Source: Mesorhizobium sp. RMAD-H1
GTDB lineage: Bacteria > Pseudomonadota > Alphaproteobacteria > Rhizobiales > Rhizobiaceae
Direction of reading: 5' to 3'
DNA length: 64,000 nt
Assembly: GCF_014191375.1 (NCBI RefSeq)
Contig: NZ_JACHWN010000002.1
Span: 1 to 64,000 of the forward strand
Shown here: positions 29,152-42,538 of the stretch, piece after piece
Layout of the letters: each line of letters opens with the position of its first letter
How positions within the stretch are numbered: position 1 is the stretch's first letter
Made by a program: the position numbers and the translations under genes
The notes under the pieces: model-generated
Seen by the model: the letters and a program-made list of their open reading frames with translations, nothing else
Database searches by the model: none
Told to the model about the DNA's origin: nothing

Positions 29152-30192
29152 TTAGAGCAAAATGTCGGTGTAAAGTTCGGACGGATCGGGTTCGGGATCG
29201 GACTGGGCGAAATCCGCCGAGTCGGCAACGATGTCGCGCACCTCCTTGTCGATCGCCTTCAATTCGTCCTCGCTCGACCAGCCCTTTTCGATGAGACGGT
29301 TCTTCACCTGCTCGATCGGATCGTGCTCGGAGCGCATCTTCTGCACTTCATCCTTGGTGCGATATTTCGCCGGATCGGACATGGAGTGGCCGCGATAGCG
29401 ATAGGTCAGCATTTCCAGGATGATCGGCCCCTTGCCGGACCGCGCCCATTCGACCGCCTCGTCGCCGGCAGCCTTCACCGCGCGCACATCCATGCCGTCG
29501 ACCTGAATGCCGGGGATGCTGAAGGAAAGGCCGCGCCGCGAGAAATCCGTCTCGGCGGAAGCGCGCGAAACGGCGGTGCCCATCGCATAGCGGTTGTTCT
29601 CGATGATGTAGACGACCGGCAGCTTCCACAGCGCAGCCATGTTGAAGCTCTCATAGACCTGGCCCTGATTGGCCGCGCCGTCGCCGAAATAGGTGAGCGA
29701 GACATTGTCGTTGCCGCGGTACTTGTTGGCAAAGGCGAGACCGGTGCCCAGCGGAACCTGCGCGCCAACGATGCCATGGCCGCCGTAGAAGTGCTTCTCC
29801 TTGGAAAACATGTGCATCGAGCCGCCCTTCCCCTTGGAAAGGCCGCCGCGCCGTCCGGTCAACTCCGCCATGACACCGCGCGGGCTCATGCCGGTGGCCA
29901 GCATATGGCCGTGATCGCGATAGGCGGTAATGACTTCGTCACCCGGCTTCAGCGCCATCTGCATGCCGACGACGACCGCTTCCTGGCCAATGTAAAGGTG
30001 GCAGAAACCGCCGATCATGCCCATGCCGTAGAGCTGTCCCGCCTTTTCCTCGAAACGCTGGATCAGCAGCATTTCGCGATAGGCTTCGAGTTCCTGGCTT
30101 TTGGTGAAGTCGGCCGGCTTGGGTGCCTTGGGTGCGTTAGACGAAGCCGCCTGCGTTTTTGACGCAGGGGCTTTTTTAGCCCTCGGTGCCAT
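29152..30192 (-). CDS. pdhA: Pyruvate dehydrogenase E1 alpha
   Basis: E1 alpha binds thiamine diphosphate and decarboxylates pyruvate. The 346-residue protein begins with a Lys/Ala/Pro-rich tail and then the E1 domain; the ThDP motif GDGAANQGQVYESFNMAALW and the phosphorylation-loop region YRYRGHSMSDP, which contributes catalytic residues, are present. As first gene of pdhABC it should carry the operon promoter in the upstream gap, where three GGTTAAT-type heptamers occur. Confidence 0.97.
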   Translation of the reverse strand: MAPRAKKAPASKTQAASSNAPKAPKPADFTKSQELEAYREMLLIQRFEEKAGQLYGMGMIGGFCHLYIGQEAVVVGMQMALKPGDEVITAYRDHGHMLATGMSPRGVMAELTGRRGGLSKGKGGSMHMFSKEKHFYGGHGIVGAQVPLGTGLAFANKYRGNDNVSLTYFGDGAANQGQVYESFNMAALWKLPVVYIIENNRYAMGTAVSRASAETDFSRRGLSFSIPGIQVDGMDVRAVKAAGDEAVEWARSGKGPIILEMLTYRYRGHSMSDPAKYRTKDEVQKMRSEHDPIEQVKNRLIEKGWSSEDELKAIDKEVRDIVADSADFAQSDPEPDPSELYTDILL

Positions 30193-30310
30193 ATCTCACT
30201 CCCTGTTATGGTTGGCGCAAAGGATAAACGTGCCCCGCGCAAGATACAATATGCACGAGGAGCATAGCTGCTATGAGAATAAGCTCTTAAAAACGCTCAA
30301 TAAAAACGAT

Positions 30311-30345
30311 ATTAACCGGAATTGGGTTAATCCTCGTCGGTTAAT
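30311..30345. promoter_or_regulatory. Three ATTAACC/GGTTAAT heptamers with 7-base spacers upstream of pdhA
   Basis: ATTAACC (30311-30317), GGTTAAT (30325-30331) and GGTTAAT (30339-30345) are identical heptamers, the first inverted, each separated by seven bases, a 14-base period. They lie 119-153 bases upstream of the pdhA ATG, the last overlapping the ftsB stop codon. The arrangement looks like a binding site for a dimeric or cooperative regulator. The TTAA spacing (11 and 10 bases) does not fit the CtrA N7 consensus. Confidence 0.45.
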
Positions 30346-30655
30346 GCGATAACATAATCGTCACTTCATCCGGACGGGAGAGATTCAACGCCCGGCGCGC
30401 CTGCTCGTCAAGCATGTCTTTTTCGATTGTCCCGTCGCGTACCAACGCAACCTCGCGTTCCAGTGCGGCGCGTTGCCTGGTGAGCGCCTCGAGCTGGTCG
30501 TTCATCACCTTGACCTGCTCCTCCAGCCGCATGCGGGAATAAAGCCCGTATTCGCCATGATAGGCATGAAAGCCGAAATAGGAGAGGAATGCGGCGGCGA
30601 GAGCCGGCACGATCAATCGCCCACGGATGGATTTGCGCTTCTGTTTTGTCCACAT
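30341..30655 (-). CDS. FtsB/DivIC-type septum formation initiator
   Basis: This 104-residue bitopic protein has a basic cytoplasmic tip (MWTKQKRKSIRGR), one membrane helix (about 14-30) and a periplasmic coiled coil (EEQVKVMNDQLEALTRQRAALEREV written here only in part: about residues 46-70), the architecture of FtsB/DivIC, which links FtsL and FtsQ in the divisome. An upstream GTG would add eight residues. It lies between eno and pdhA, the common place for this gene in alphaproteobacteria. Promoter sharing with pdhA is not clear. Confidence 0.9.
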   Translation of the reverse strand: MWTKQKRKSIRGRLIVPALAAAFLSYFGFHAYHGEYGLYSRMRLEEQVKVMNDQLEALTRQRAALEREVALVRDGTIEKDMLDEQARRALNLSRPDEVTIMLSH

Positions 30656-30752
30656 GATTCCCGAACCTTCGGTAATCACAGAAGCATTATTTTGCTTAAC
30701 AGAGGCTTACATTCGCGATGCCTGATGGACGTTTGGCAAGGCATCGGAGCAG

Positions 30753-30785
30753 AAAAAAGCCGCGCGCCCTTTCCGGGCGCGCGGC
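30753..30785 (-). terminator. Intrinsic terminator of eno
   Basis: GCCGCGCGCCC (30759-30769 read on the plus strand) and GGGCGCGCGGC (30775-30785) form a perfect 11-bp GC stem with a 5-base loop. On the minus strand it is followed by six T residues. It begins 22 bases beyond the eno stop codon. Confidence 0.88.
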
Positions 30786-30806
30786 GAAAGCAGCAGAAAC
30801 CGGCGA

Positions 30807-32655
<1,849 letters not shown>

Positions 32656-32730
32656 GGCACGACCTCCTCATTCAAGTTGAAATCCCCAACTCAATGAGCA
32701 GGCGCGGCCAAGGTTCCCTGACAGGCGGGA

Positions 32731-33561
32731 TCAGCCTTTTGCGATGCGGTCGAAGGCCATCAGCGTTTCGAGAAGGCGCGGCATCTGGTCCAGCGGAACC
32801 ATGTTCGGCCCGTCCGAAGGCGCGTTGTCTGGATCCTGATGGGTTTCGATGAAGACGCCGGCGACGCCCACGGCGACGGCTGCCCGCGCCAGCGTCTCGA
32901 CGAACTCGCGCTGGCCGCCGCTCGAGGCGCCCTGCCCGCCCGGCTGCTGCACCGAATGGGTCGCGTCGAAGATAACAGGCGCGCCGAAGCCGGCCATGAT
33001 CGGCAGCGCCCGCATGTCGGAGACGAGCGTGTTATAGCCGAAGGAAACGCCGCGCTCCGTCGCTAGCACATTCGGGTTGCCGCTGTCCGTCACCTTGGCG
33101 ATGACGTTCTTCATGTCCCAGGGCGCGAGGAACTGGCCCTTCTTGATGTTGATGATACGACCGGTTTTTGCCGCCGCGATCAGGAGATCGGTCTGGCGGC
33201 ACAGGAAAGCCGGGATCTGCAGGATATCCGCGACCTCGCCGACGATGGCGCACTGCTCTTCGGTGTGAATGTCGGTGAGCATCGGCAGGCCGAACTGCTT
33301 CTTCAGATCGGCGAAGACTTCGAGCGATTTTTCAAGTCCCATGCCACGCTTGCCTGTCAGCGAAGTGCGATTGGCCTTGTCGAAGCTGGATTTATAGACA
33401 AGCCCGATGCCGAGTTTCTCCGTCAATTCCTTCAGCGCCCCCGCCATGTCGAAGGCATGCTGCCGGCTCTCCATCTGGCAGGGGCCGGCGATGAGCGACA
33501 AAGGCCCGGAATTCGAAAACGAGACCGAGCCTGCGGTAACGGTGGAATTGGGAGAAGTCAT
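32731..33561 (-). CDS. kdsA: 3-deoxy-8-phosphooctulonate synthase (Kdo-8-P synthase)
   Basis: KdsA condenses PEP with arabinose 5-phosphate to Kdo-8-phosphate for the lipopolysaccharide inner core. The 276-residue protein shows [41 protein letters not shown] and the [11 protein letters not shown] segment. The ATG at 33561 is two bases after the VOC gene's stop, so the genes are probably cotranscribed with pyrG upstream. The Asn/Cys at the metal position next to the first strand was not resolved. Confidence 0.97.
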   Translation of the reverse strand: MTSPNSTVTAGSVSFSNSGPLSLIAGPCQMESRQHAFDMAGALKELTEKLGIGLVYKSSFDKANRTSLTGKRGMGLEKSLEVFADLKKQFGLPMLTDIHTEEQCAIVGEVADILQIPAFLCRQTDLLIAAAKTGRIINIKKGQFLAPWDMKNVIAKVTDSGNPNVLATERGVSFGYNTLVSDMRALPIMAGFGAPVIFDATHSVQQPGGQGASSGGQREFVETLARAAVAVGVAGVFIETHQDPDNAPSDGPNMVPLDQMPRLLETLMAFDRIAKG

Positions 33562-33562
33562 T

Positions 33563-34459
33563 TCAAGCCTCGAATGCGAAAGTTGCGCCCTGCCCCTTGG
33601 CGGGATGGACGATGATGCGCGCGCCGCGCTTTTCAAATGCTATGCCATTGGCAGCGAGCAGCCTTTCGACCTTTTCCGGATCGTACACGGCAAAGACGAC
33701 GCCCCGCAGGCGCAGCCCCCGCTCTCCCTGCGGCGCTCTGGCGCCAAGAAACGCCTCGAGTCCCGCCGGTGTCAGAACCGCTATATTGGCATTGGCGGCG
33801 CGAATATCCATACCGAAGGAATGAGCGTTGACGTCCCGCTCGTTGACGATTTCCTGCATGAGATACTGAAAATCGGTCGGATTTGCTTCGCTCAGGATGA
33901 TTTCGCGAATGGCAAGCGCGCCATTTTCATGACTTTGCAAGGCACTGCGGTCGATTTTCGGTACGTCGACCCGCTGGGCAGTGAAGAAGAATACATCCGG
34001 CGCGCGCAGGTCGGCGGCAAAGGCAAGCCGGAAAGCCGCCCTGTCCTGCTTGCCATCGGGCGTGACGAAGGGGCGGGAGAAATCCAGGATATTACCGGCA
34101 GAGATGCCTGTCTTGATGAAGGCAGCATGATCCGCCTTGGCATCCCCGGTGCCCATGACCAGGGCGGAAAAGCCCTCTTCACCATTGCGGAACCGGTAGG
34201 CCTGATCGCGCGCGACAAAGACATTGCCCCTGATCGCCTCCGCCTCGCAGGTCTCGCGCTCGCCAACGGCCAGCGGTTCGAGAAACGTACCGTCCGCCAG
34301 ATAGATGCAGGCGTTGACGGTCCCGAACGGATGCTGCCCGACCGGCGCGACGGTGAAGCCCAGTTTCCCAAGCCGCCCCCTCGCCCCGTCGAGGCTCGCC
34401 GTCGGCAGCACCAGATGGTCGACCGGACGAGCCTTGCGTGGAGCGATGGAGGCCGGCAT
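33563..34459 (-). CDS. VOC (glyoxalase-like) family protein
   Basis: This 298-residue protein is built of vicinal-oxygen-chelate modules: an N-terminal one opening [25 protein letters not shown] with a [11 protein letters not shown] strand, and a second one around [24 protein letters not shown]. It matches the Glyoxalase_3-like group. Ligands for a metal are partly visible (His in VDHL and late Glu residues) but substrate is unknown. The start at 34459 leaves four bases after the pyrG stop; a longer frame overlaps pyrG. Confidence 0.87.
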   Translation of the reverse strand: MPASIAPRKARPVDHLVLPTASLDGARGRLGKLGFTVAPVGQHPFGTVNACIYLADGTFLEPLAVGERETCEAEAIRGNVFVARDQAYRFRNGEEGFSALVMGTGDAKADHAAFIKTGISAGNILDFSRPFVTPDGKQDRAAFRLAFAADLRAPDVFFFTAQRVDVPKIDRSALQSHENGALAIREIILSEANPTDFQYLMQEIVNERDVNAHSFGMDIRAANANIAVLTPAGLEAFLGARAPQGERGLRLRGVVFAVYDPEKVERLLAANGIAFEKRGARIIVHPAKGQGATFAFEA

Positions 34460-34463
34460 CGCG

Positions 34464-36104
<1,641 letters not shown>

Positions 36105-36305
36105 TTAGACCCTCCTGAATGATTCCGCCACAAAAAAATCAGGTCCGGGGGAAATTTCCCCCAACCGATCCTGCGGTCCGGGTTTGAAACTGTTTTGTTC
36201 TCGGCCGGAGCGGATCCCGTGCGGATGATACGGGCAAGCGGCTCCAGGCCATGTTTTATGCGGATGCCGGCGGAAAACCGCTTCGCACCCGCTTGAAAGC
36301 ACAGC

Positions 36306-36330
36306 AAAAAAGCCGGGTGGAAACCCGGCT
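36306..36330 (-). terminator. Intrinsic terminator of the L,D-transpeptidase gene
   Basis: AGCCGGGT and ACCCGGCT form a perfect 8-bp stem with a four-base loop (36311-36330), followed on the minus strand by a run of six T residues. It lies 26 bases past the stop of the L,D-transpeptidase gene and upstream of pyrG, so it isolates the two units. Confidence 0.88.
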
Positions 36331-36356
36331 CTTTCACCGATCGGATCGACTGCGGA

Positions 36357-37052
36357 TCAGCGGACGACGACTTCCGTGCCGACGCTGACGCGGTCGTAAA
36401 GATCCATCACGTGCTCGTTGACCATCCGGAAGCAGCCATTAGAGGCCGAGCTGCCGATGGTCCAAGGCTGCGTGGTCCCATGGATGCGTACGTAGGTATC
36501 CTTGTTGCCCTGGAAAAGATAGAGCGCGCGGGCGCCGAGCGGATTGCCGGGGCCGCCGTCCATGCCGTCCTTGTAGCGCGCATATTGCGCGGGATTACGC
36601 TGGATCATGTCCTTGGTGGGGATCCAGCGCGGCCATTCACGCTTGGTCTGGATGGTCGCCGTCCCCTTGAACTCGAGCCCTTCCTTGCCGACCGCGATGC
36701 CATAGCGGCGCGCGGAGGTCGGCGTCTCGACGAGATAGAGGAAGCGCTGGGCCGGATCGATGACGATCGTCCCGGGCTTATATCCCGAGAACGAGACTTC
36801 CTGAGGCATGTATTTCGGATCGATATTGTATCTGTTGCGGCCCTGAGCCTGAGCCTTCTTCGTCCCTGACTTCTTTTGCGCCTTTTGCTGTTTGGCGGGC
36901 GATTTCTTGCTGTCGGTGAGAAGCGAGACCTTCTGCCCCTTCGCGCCGGCATCGGCGATGGCGGCGGCGCCCTGGGCGGCGGATTGCGCCGATACCGGAA
37001 CGGTCAGATACAATCCCGCCACGCTGGCGAGAAGGATACGGCGTGAAAACAT
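36357..37052 (-). CDS. L,D-transpeptidase (YkuD domain)
   Basis: L,D-transpeptidases make 3-3 peptidoglycan crosslinks or attach proteins to peptidoglycan. The 231-residue protein has an N-terminal signal peptide (MFSRRILLASVAGLYLTVPVSAQS), a Lys/Ala/Gln-rich low-complexity linker (about 35-75) and a YkuD domain with the catalytic signature IHGTTQPWTIGSSASNGCFRM (His and the final Cys, near 185-207). Start at the ATG at 37052 rather than an upstream one that would precede the signal peptide. It has its own strong terminator. Confidence 0.93.
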   Translation of the reverse strand: MFSRRILLASVAGLYLTVPVSAQSAAQGAAAIADAGAKGQKVSLLTDSKKSPAKQQKAQKKSGTKKAQAQGRNRYNIDPKYMPQEVSFSGYKPGTIVIDPAQRFLYLVETPTSARRYGIAVGKEGLEFKGTATIQTKREWPRWIPTKDMIQRNPAQYARYKDGMDGGPGNPLGARALYLFQGNKDTYVRIHGTTQPWTIGSSASNGCFRMVNEHVMDLYDRVSVGTEVVVR

Positions 37053-37252
37053 GGGTTTGTCCCCGAAAATAAAGTCCTCGTACACCGGTGCGGACAGCCA
37101 TAATCCGGGCGCCGGTCTTTATGATGTCAGATACGCGAAACCTGATTTCCGCTCAACGCACAATATCGGGAGCGGAGGAAAATCGATTCGATGTATTGCT
37201 CTGTTGCAACACCCCCAACAAAAGCAAGAGAACAGTAACAGATCGCAACAAC

Positions 37253-37278
37253 AAGCCCTCCGGTTGCCCGGAGAGCTT
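37253..37278. terminator. Hairpin downstream of secG
   Basis: AAGC-C-CTCCGG and CCGGAG-A-GCTT pair over ten positions with one mismatch and a TTGC loop. It is 38 bases past the secG stop. The T run (TTTT) is on the plus strand; on the minus strand the tail is only TGTTGTTG, so its use as secG terminator is uncertain. Confidence 0.45.
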
Positions 37279-37315
37279 TTCAATGCTTGAAGTCGCAGTA
37301 CCGGAACTTGCGGTT

Positions 37316-37738
37316 TTACTGTGAATTCGGAACCGGATTGGCCGGTGCGGCTGGCGCCGGAGCAGGCTGCCCAGGTGCATTTTCCGCAGGCGCCGTCTGT
37401 GCCGGCGGGTTCTGCGACGAGGCGCCGCCGAGCTGGTTAAGCACGCCGCCGGAGCCGGGTGTCTGCGTCTGCGTGCCCGTTGCTGCCGGAATGCGGTTCA
37501 GAATATCAGTCGGCTGTGCGTCATAACGCGCCATGATGCTGAGCGCGATCGAGGTGGCGAAGAAAGCCGCTGCCAGGAGGGCCGTCGTCCGGGTCAGCGC
37601 GTTGGCCGCGCCGCGCGCCGTCATGAAACCGGAACCACCGCCGATGCCGAGGCCCCCACCTTCGGAGCGTTGAATGAGCACAACGCCGACCAAGGCGAGG
37701 ACGATCAGAAGATGAATGACGATGAGAACGGTCTGCAT
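37316..37738 (-). CDS. secG: Preprotein translocase subunit SecG
   Basis: SecG is the small auxiliary subunit of the SecYEG channel. The 140-residue protein has two membrane helices (about 3-22 and 50-70) around the conserved loop IQRSEGGGLGIGGGSGFMTARGAAN, and a long Pro/Ala/Gln-rich C-terminal tail (about 80-140) as seen in rhizobial SecG. It is downstream of tpiA on the same strand after 130 bases, the typical tpiA-secG order. Confidence 0.95.
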   Translation of the reverse strand: MQTVLIVIHLLIVLALVGVVLIQRSEGGGLGIGGGSGFMTARGAANALTRTTALLAAAFFATSIALSIMARYDAQPTDILNRIPAATGTQTQTPGSGGVLNQLGGASSQNPPAQTAPAENAPGQPAPAPAAPANPVPNSQ

Positions 37739-37868
37739 GGATTCTGGTCTGCTTTCTGGCTTTGGACGCGGCTCTTTACACCCTATTCCTCAATAATCCA
37801 AGTCGGCGGCGCGGGAAAATCCACTTAGCCGCAGCCGGGATGCATATCAGCGGCTTCAGGCCTATGGT

Positions 37869-38633
37869 CTACAGGGTTCTATAGGCTTCACAGATGGCGA
37901 GGAAGTCCGCCGCTTTCAAGCTCGCGCCGCCGACAAGCGCGCCATCCACATTGGAAATGCCAAGGAGCTCGACCGCATTGGCCGGCTTCACCGATCCGCC
38001 GTAGAGCAGGCGCAGCCTCGCGCCCTCCGAGCCGAAACGGGCGATCAGCTCGCTGCGCATGAAGGCATGCGCCTTCTCGACATCCTCGGCCGTCGGCGTC
38101 TGGCCGGTGCCGATGGCCCATACCGGCTCATAGGCGATGATCGTCGTGTCGCTTTTCACATTGTCGGGCAGCGAGCCCAGCAATTGCCTGCCGATCACTT
38201 CGAGCGCCCGCCCCTCCTGACGCTCCGCCGCCGTCTCGCCAACGCAGACGATGGCCGCAAGGCCGGCTTTCCATGCGGCCTGCGTCTTTGCCCGGATAAG
38301 CTCATCGGTTTCCTGATGGTCGGTGCGGCGCTCCGAATGGCCGAGGATCACGTAATCCGCCCCGGCTTCCTTCAACATGGCGGCGGAGATATCGCCGGTA
38401 TGAGCGCCCGATTCCTTGGCATGGCAATCCTGCCCGCCGAGGCGGACGGACTCCGAGACGAGCGTTTCCGCCGCACGGGAAAGCAATGTCGCGGGAACGC
38501 AGATCACCGCATCGAGCTTCTGCCCGAGATCCGAACTCAGGCCGGTAGCGATCGCCCGCAATTCGGCGAGGGCTTCCCCCGTGCCGTTCATTTTCCAGTT
38601 GCCTGCGACCAATGGACGGATGGCTGGGGTCAT
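37869..38633 (-). CDS. tpiA: Triosephosphate isomerase
   Basis: TpiA interconverts dihydroxyacetone phosphate and glyceraldehyde 3-phosphate. The 254-residue TIM barrel has the Asn-Lys pair in VAGNWKMNG, catalytic His in ILGHSERR and catalytic Glu in [12 protein letters not shown], the phosphate-binding loop, and [14 protein letters not shown] 38633 has GAGGAG upstream. It is divergent from the PpiD-like gene with about 160 bases between. Confidence 0.97.
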   Translation of the reverse strand: MTPAIRPLVAGNWKMNGTGEALAELRAIATGLSSDLGQKLDAVICVPATLLSRAAETLVSESVRLGGQDCHAKESGAHTGDISAAMLKEAGADYVILGHSERRTDHQETDELIRAKTQAAWKAGLAAIVCVGETAAERQEGRALEVIGRQLLGSLPDNVKSDTTIIAYEPVWAIGTGQTPTAEDVEKAHAFMRSELIARFGSEGARLRLLYGGSVKPANAVELLGISNVDGALVGGASLKAADFLAICEAYRTL

Positions 38634-38794
38634 GCTTTGCTCCTCGTCTGCTTGCCGGCTGTAATTTTGCTCCTGACTAGCAAATCCCGATCGCAAAGCA
38701 AACGCCGCAGCCGCAATGAATCCTTGCATCCCGCCCCCGCTTGAGGCTATCCCCTTCTCTATAAAGAGAAACCTTGCTCAACGACGGAATTCCT

Positions 38795-40684
38795 ATGCTC
38801 GACAGTTTGCGTGATGCCGCCCGTTCATGGGTAGCCAAACTCCTTCTCGGTGTTCTGGTGCTGAGTTTCGCCGTCTGGGGCATCGCGGATGTCTTCCGGG
38901 GCGATATCAGCAGCAATGCCGTTTTGTCCGCCGGACGTTCCGAGGTTTCAGCAACGGAATTCCGCCTCGCCTATGACCGGCAGCTGCAGTTCCTCTCGCA
39001 GCGCTTCAACCAGCGTCTCACCCGCGAGCAGGCGCAGGCTCTGGGCATCACCAATCAGGTTCTCTCACAGCTGGTGGCCGGAGTGGTCCTCGATGAAGAG
39101 GCGCGGCACATGAACCTTGGCCTCTCCGATCTTTGGCTCGCGCGCCTTACCGCCGATGATCCCGCCTTCCATGACGCGAGCGGCAATTTCAACCGGTCCC
39201 GCTTCGAGGAAGTCTTGCGCCAGGTCGGCATGCGTCCGCAGGATTACCTGCAGAACCGTGCCCAGGTGGCCCGCCGCCAGCAGATCGTCGAAGCCGTGAC
39301 GGACGGGATGAAGACGCCTGATACGCTCCTGAAAGCGATGGCGCTCTACCAGGGCGAAAGCCGGACCATAGACTACCTCACCCTGCCGCTTTCCGCCGTA
39401 GGTGAAATCCCCGATCCGTCCGACAGCGATCTGAAGGCCTATTTCGATGCGCATCTCGCCGAATACCGGGCGCCGGAATACCGCAAAATCACCTATGTGA
39501 AGCTCGAGCCGGAAGATATCGCCGATCTCTCCTCCATCACCCCGGAGGAGATCAAGGATTATTACGACAAGAACATCTCGCGCTACACGACACCCGAGAC
39601 CCGGGCAATCGAGCAGCTGGGCTTCCCCGACGAGGCGGCTGCGAAAGCCGCGCATGATAAGATCATGGCCGGAACCTCCTTCGACGATATCGTCAGGGAA
39701 CAGGGCAAGACGCTCCAGGACGTCACGCTCGGCACGTTCGATAAGGGCGCCATTCCCGATCAGTCGATTGCCGATGCTGCCTTCGCTTTGCCGCAGGGCG
39801 GTGTCAGCGACGTGGTGAATGGCGCGTTCGGTCCGGTGATCCTGCGCGTCACCGCTATTACGCCGCAAACGGTCAAGCCGCTGTCCGAGGTCGAGGAGGA
39901 AATCCGCAAGACCATCGCCGTTTCCCAGGCGACCAGCGGGGTTCTCGCCGTTCACGACAATTTCGAGGACGAGCGCTCCTCCGGCGCGACGATGGCCGAG
40001 GCGGCCGCCAAGCTGAAGCTCAAGGCCGTCACGATCGATGCGGTGGACAACAGCGGAAACGCGCCCGACGGAAAGCCGGTCGCCAATATCCCGGACAAGG
40101 CACGGCTGCTGCAGGCAGCCTTCCAGACGGATCCGGGCCTCGACAATGATCCGCTGCCGCTCGGCAACAACGGCTATCTCTGGTACCAGGTCGACGGCGT
40201 CACCCCTGCCCGCGACCGCGCGCTCGACGAGGTCAAGGACAAGGTCATCGAACAGTGGAAAGCCGAGGAAACGCAGAAGCGGCTGACGGCGAAGACCGAA
40301 GAACTGAAGAAGCGCCTCGACAGCGGCACGACGCTGGATGCACTGGCCGCGGAGCTCAATCTCGAGAAGCAGACCAAGCGGGGCATCACCCGCGGCAGCA
40401 CCGATACCGAATTGTCGGCGCAGGCGGTTGCGCAGGTCTTCGGTGGTCCGGACGGTCTGACGGGAGTGGCTCCTGCCGCTTCCGATAATGCGCAGATCCT
40501 CTTCAAGGTGACCGAATCCGTCGAGCCGGCCGGCGCCGGTCCCGATTCCATCCCCGAGGATCAGCGCGAGGCTTTCGCCGCGCGTCTTTCCGACGATCTG
40601 TTGGACCAGCTCGTCGCGCAGTTGCAGACCGAATTCCCCGTCACCGTCAATCAGGCGGCCATCGACCGGGCGCTTTCTTATTGA
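38795..40684 (+). CDS. PpiD-like periplasmic peptidyl-prolyl isomerase/foldase
   Basis: The 629-residue protein has one N-terminal membrane anchor ([22 protein letters not shown], about 13-34, quoted in part), a SurA-N-like chaperone domain, and a parvulin (PPIC) domain around residues 265-355 with degenerate active-site residues, then a C-terminal helical region. It should be an inner-membrane foldase facing the periplasm that assists exported proteins. Start ATG 38795 is chosen over an upstream TTG. TrpD begins eight bases after its stop. Confidence 0.92.
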   Translation: MLDSLRDAARSWVAKLLLGVLVLSFAVWGIADVFRGDISSNAVLSAGRSEVSATEFRLAYDRQLQFLSQRFNQRLTREQAQALGITNQVLSQLVAGVVLDEEARHMNLGLSDLWLARLTADDPAFHDASGNFNRSRFEEVLRQVGMRPQDYLQNRAQVARRQQIVEAVTDGMKTPDTLLKAMALYQGESRTIDYLTLPLSAVGEIPDPSDSDLKAYFDAHLAEYRAPEYRKITYVKLEPEDIADLSSITPEEIKDYYDKNISRYTTPETRAIEQLGFPDEAAAKAAHDKIMAGTSFDDIVREQGKTLQDVTLGTFDKGAIPDQSIADAAFALPQGGVSDVVNGAFGPVILRVTAITPQTVKPLSEVEEEIRKTIAVSQATSGVLAVHDNFEDERSSGATMAEAAAKLKLKAVTIDAVDNSGNAPDGKPVANIPDKARLLQAAFQTDPGLDNDPLPLGNNGYLWYQVDGVTPARDRALDEVKDKVIEQWKAEETQKRLTAKTEELKKRLDSGTTLDALAAELNLEKQTKRGITRGSTDTELSAQAVAQVFGGPDGLTGVAPAASDNAQILFKVTESVEPAGAGPDSIPEDQREAFAARLSDDLLDQLVAQLQTEFPVTVNQAAIDRALSY

Positions 40685-40692
40685 GAACGATC

Positions 40693-41712
40693 ATGGCTGA
40701 TCTGAAGACCCATATTGGCAAGGCCGCTTCCGGTACTCCGCTTTCGAGGACTGAAGCCGAGGAGGCCTTCGGCATCATGATGTCGGGCGAAGCGACGCCG
40801 TCGCAGATCGGCGGCTTCCTGATGGCCCTGCGCGTGCGCGGTGAGACGGTGGACGAGATTGCCGGCGCCGTCGCCTCCATGCGCGCCAAGATGCTGCCGG
40901 TCGAGGCGCCGGCCGATGCCGTCGACATCGTCGGCACCGGCGGCGACCAGTCCGGCTCCTATAATGTCTCGACCTGCTCCGCCTTCGTGGTGGCGGGCGC
41001 CGGGGTTCCGGTGGCCAAGCACGGCAACCGGGCGCTCTCGTCGAAATCCGGCGCGGCCGATACGCTTGCCGCGCTCGGCATCAATATCGAGGCGGGGCCC
41101 GAGCTGATTTCCGCATGCCTGCGCGAGACGGGCCTGGGCTTCATGTTTGCCCCCTCGCATCATTCGGCGATGCGCCATGTCGGCCCGAGCCGTGTCGAGC
41201 TCGGCACCCGCACCATATTCAACCTCCTCGGCCCTCTCTCCAATCCGGCGGGGGTGAAGCGCCAGCTCGTCGGCGTGTTCGCGCGCCAGTGGGTGGAGCC
41301 GATCGCGCAGGTGCTGAAGGAGCTTGGATCGGAATCGGTCTGGGTCGTCCATGGCGACGGGCTCGACGAGATGACGACGGCGGGCACCACCCATGTCGCC
41401 GCGCTGGAGAACGGCGAGATACGCACCTTTGAGGTGACGCCGGAAAGCGTAGGCCTGCGGCGCGCCGACCCGGGCGAATTGAAAGGCGGCGATGCCGCCT
41501 ACAATGCCGAGGCGCTGCGCGGCGTGCTCGACGGCGTCAAGGGCGCTTTCCGCGATATCACGCTGCTCAACTCAGGTGCCGCGCTTGTGATCGCCGGCAA
41601 GGCCGCAAGCCTTGAGGAAGGCATTGCGCTTGCCGCCCACTCGATCGACAGCGGGGCGGCGAATGCGGTATTGAAGAAACTCATTGCCGTTTCCAATCGC
41701 GAAGGCGTTTGA
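40693..41712 (+). CDS. trpD: Anthranilate phosphoribosyltransferase
   Basis: TrpD attaches phosphoribose to anthranilate in tryptophan synthesis. The 339-residue protein has the PRPP-binding [35 protein letters not shown] and the metal-binding GLDEMTTAG motif. It is followed directly by trpC, so two consecutive steps are coupled. The anthranilate synthase genes are not in the window. A TTG four codons upstream is a less likely start. Confidence 0.97.
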   Translation: MADLKTHIGKAASGTPLSRTEAEEAFGIMMSGEATPSQIGGFLMALRVRGETVDEIAGAVASMRAKMLPVEAPADAVDIVGTGGDQSGSYNVSTCSAFVVAGAGVPVAKHGNRALSSKSGAADTLAALGINIEAGPELISACLRETGLGFMFAPSHHSAMRHVGPSRVELGTRTIFNLLGPLSNPAGVKRQLVGVFARQWVEPIAQVLKELGSESVWVVHGDGLDEMTTAGTTHVAALENGEIRTFEVTPESVGLRRADPGELKGGDAAYNAEALRGVLDGVKGAFRDITLLNSGAALVIAGKAASLEEGIALAAHSIDSGAANAVLKKLIAVSNREGV

Positions 41713-41714
41713 CC

Positions 41715-42533
41715 ATGGCCGATATCCTGAAGAAGATCGAAGCCTATAAGCGCGAGGAGATCGCCGCCGCCAAGGCACGCCTGCCGCTTGCCGAGGTGAA
41801 GGCCAGGGCGGCGGATCAGACGCCGCCGCGCGGCTTCCTCGAGGCCCTGCGGCGCAAGACGGCGGCTGGCGATTTCGCACTGATTGCCGAGATCAAGAAG
41901 GCAAGTCCTTCCAAGGGGCTGATCCGTCCCGATTTCGATCCGCCGGCATTGGCGAAGGCCTATGAGCTCGGCGGAGCCGCCTGCCTTTCGGTGCTGACCG
42001 ATGCGCCATCCTTCCAGGGCGCGCCAAAATTCCTCACCGCCGCCCGCGCGGCTTGTTCCCTGCCCGCGCTGCGCAAGGATTTCCTGTTCGATACCTATCA
42101 GGTCTACGAGGCCCGCAGCTGGGGGGCGGACTGTATCCTGATCATCATGGCAAGCGTCGGCGACGACCTCGCCCGCGATCTGGAAGAGACGGCCTTTTCG
42201 CTCGGCATGGACGCCCTGGTCGAGGTCCATGACGAGGCGGAGATGGAACGCGCGCTGAAGCTTTCCTCGCCTCTCATCGGCATCAACAACCGCAATCTGC
42301 GTACCTTCGACGTGGATCTTGCAGTCTCCGAACGGCTTGCGGCACAGGTACCCGACAATCGGCTGCTCGTCGGCGAAAGCGGCATCTTCACCCATGCGGA
42401 CTGCCTGCGGCTGCAACGATCGGGGATCGGCACCTTCCTCGTCGGCGAAAGCCTGATGCGGCAGGAGGATGTCGCAGCGGCGACCCGCACGCTCCTTCGC
42501 GGCGATGCGGAAAACCGCCGGGCGGCAGGCTGA
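41715..42533 (+). CDS. trpC: Indole-3-glycerol-phosphate synthase
   Basis: TrpC closes the indole ring. The 272-residue TIM barrel shows [14 protein letters not shown], the KDF of [30 protein letters not shown] and a VGESGIF phosphate-binding turn. It is monofunctional (no TrpF fused). It starts two bases after trpD and is followed by moaC after five, making one transcription unit that joins tryptophan and molybdopterin genes, as commonly seen in rhizobia. Confidence 0.97.
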   Translation: MADILKKIEAYKREEIAAAKARLPLAEVKARAADQTPPRGFLEALRRKTAAGDFALIAEIKKASPSKGLIRPDFDPPALAKAYELGGAACLSVLTDAPSFQGAPKFLTAARAACSLPALRKDFLFDTYQVYEARSWGADCILIIMASVGDDLARDLEETAFSLGMDALVEVHDEAEMERALKLSSPLIGINNRNLRTFDVDLAVSERLAAQVPDNRLLVGESGIFTHADCLRLQRSGIGTFLVGESLMRQEDVAAATRTLLRGDAENRRAAG

Positions 42534-42538
42534 TCGTC

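Noticed and set aside
27076-30162. A 1028-codon plus-strand open frame antisense to pdhA, pdhB and pdhC
   Set aside because: It is the mirror of three well-supported genes in GC-rich DNA, has low-complexity Gly/Ala/Arg/His composition and no recognisable domain. Such shadows are frequent here, for example also at 23714-25813.
30311-30345. CtrA binding site (TTAA-N7-TTAA) upstream of pdhA
   Set aside because: The TTAA elements are 11 and 10 bases apart, not 7, so the CtrA consensus is not met.
38774-38794. TTG start extending the PpiD-like protein by seven residues
   Set aside because: The ATG at 38795 is better placed before the membrane anchor, and the added residues are not informative.
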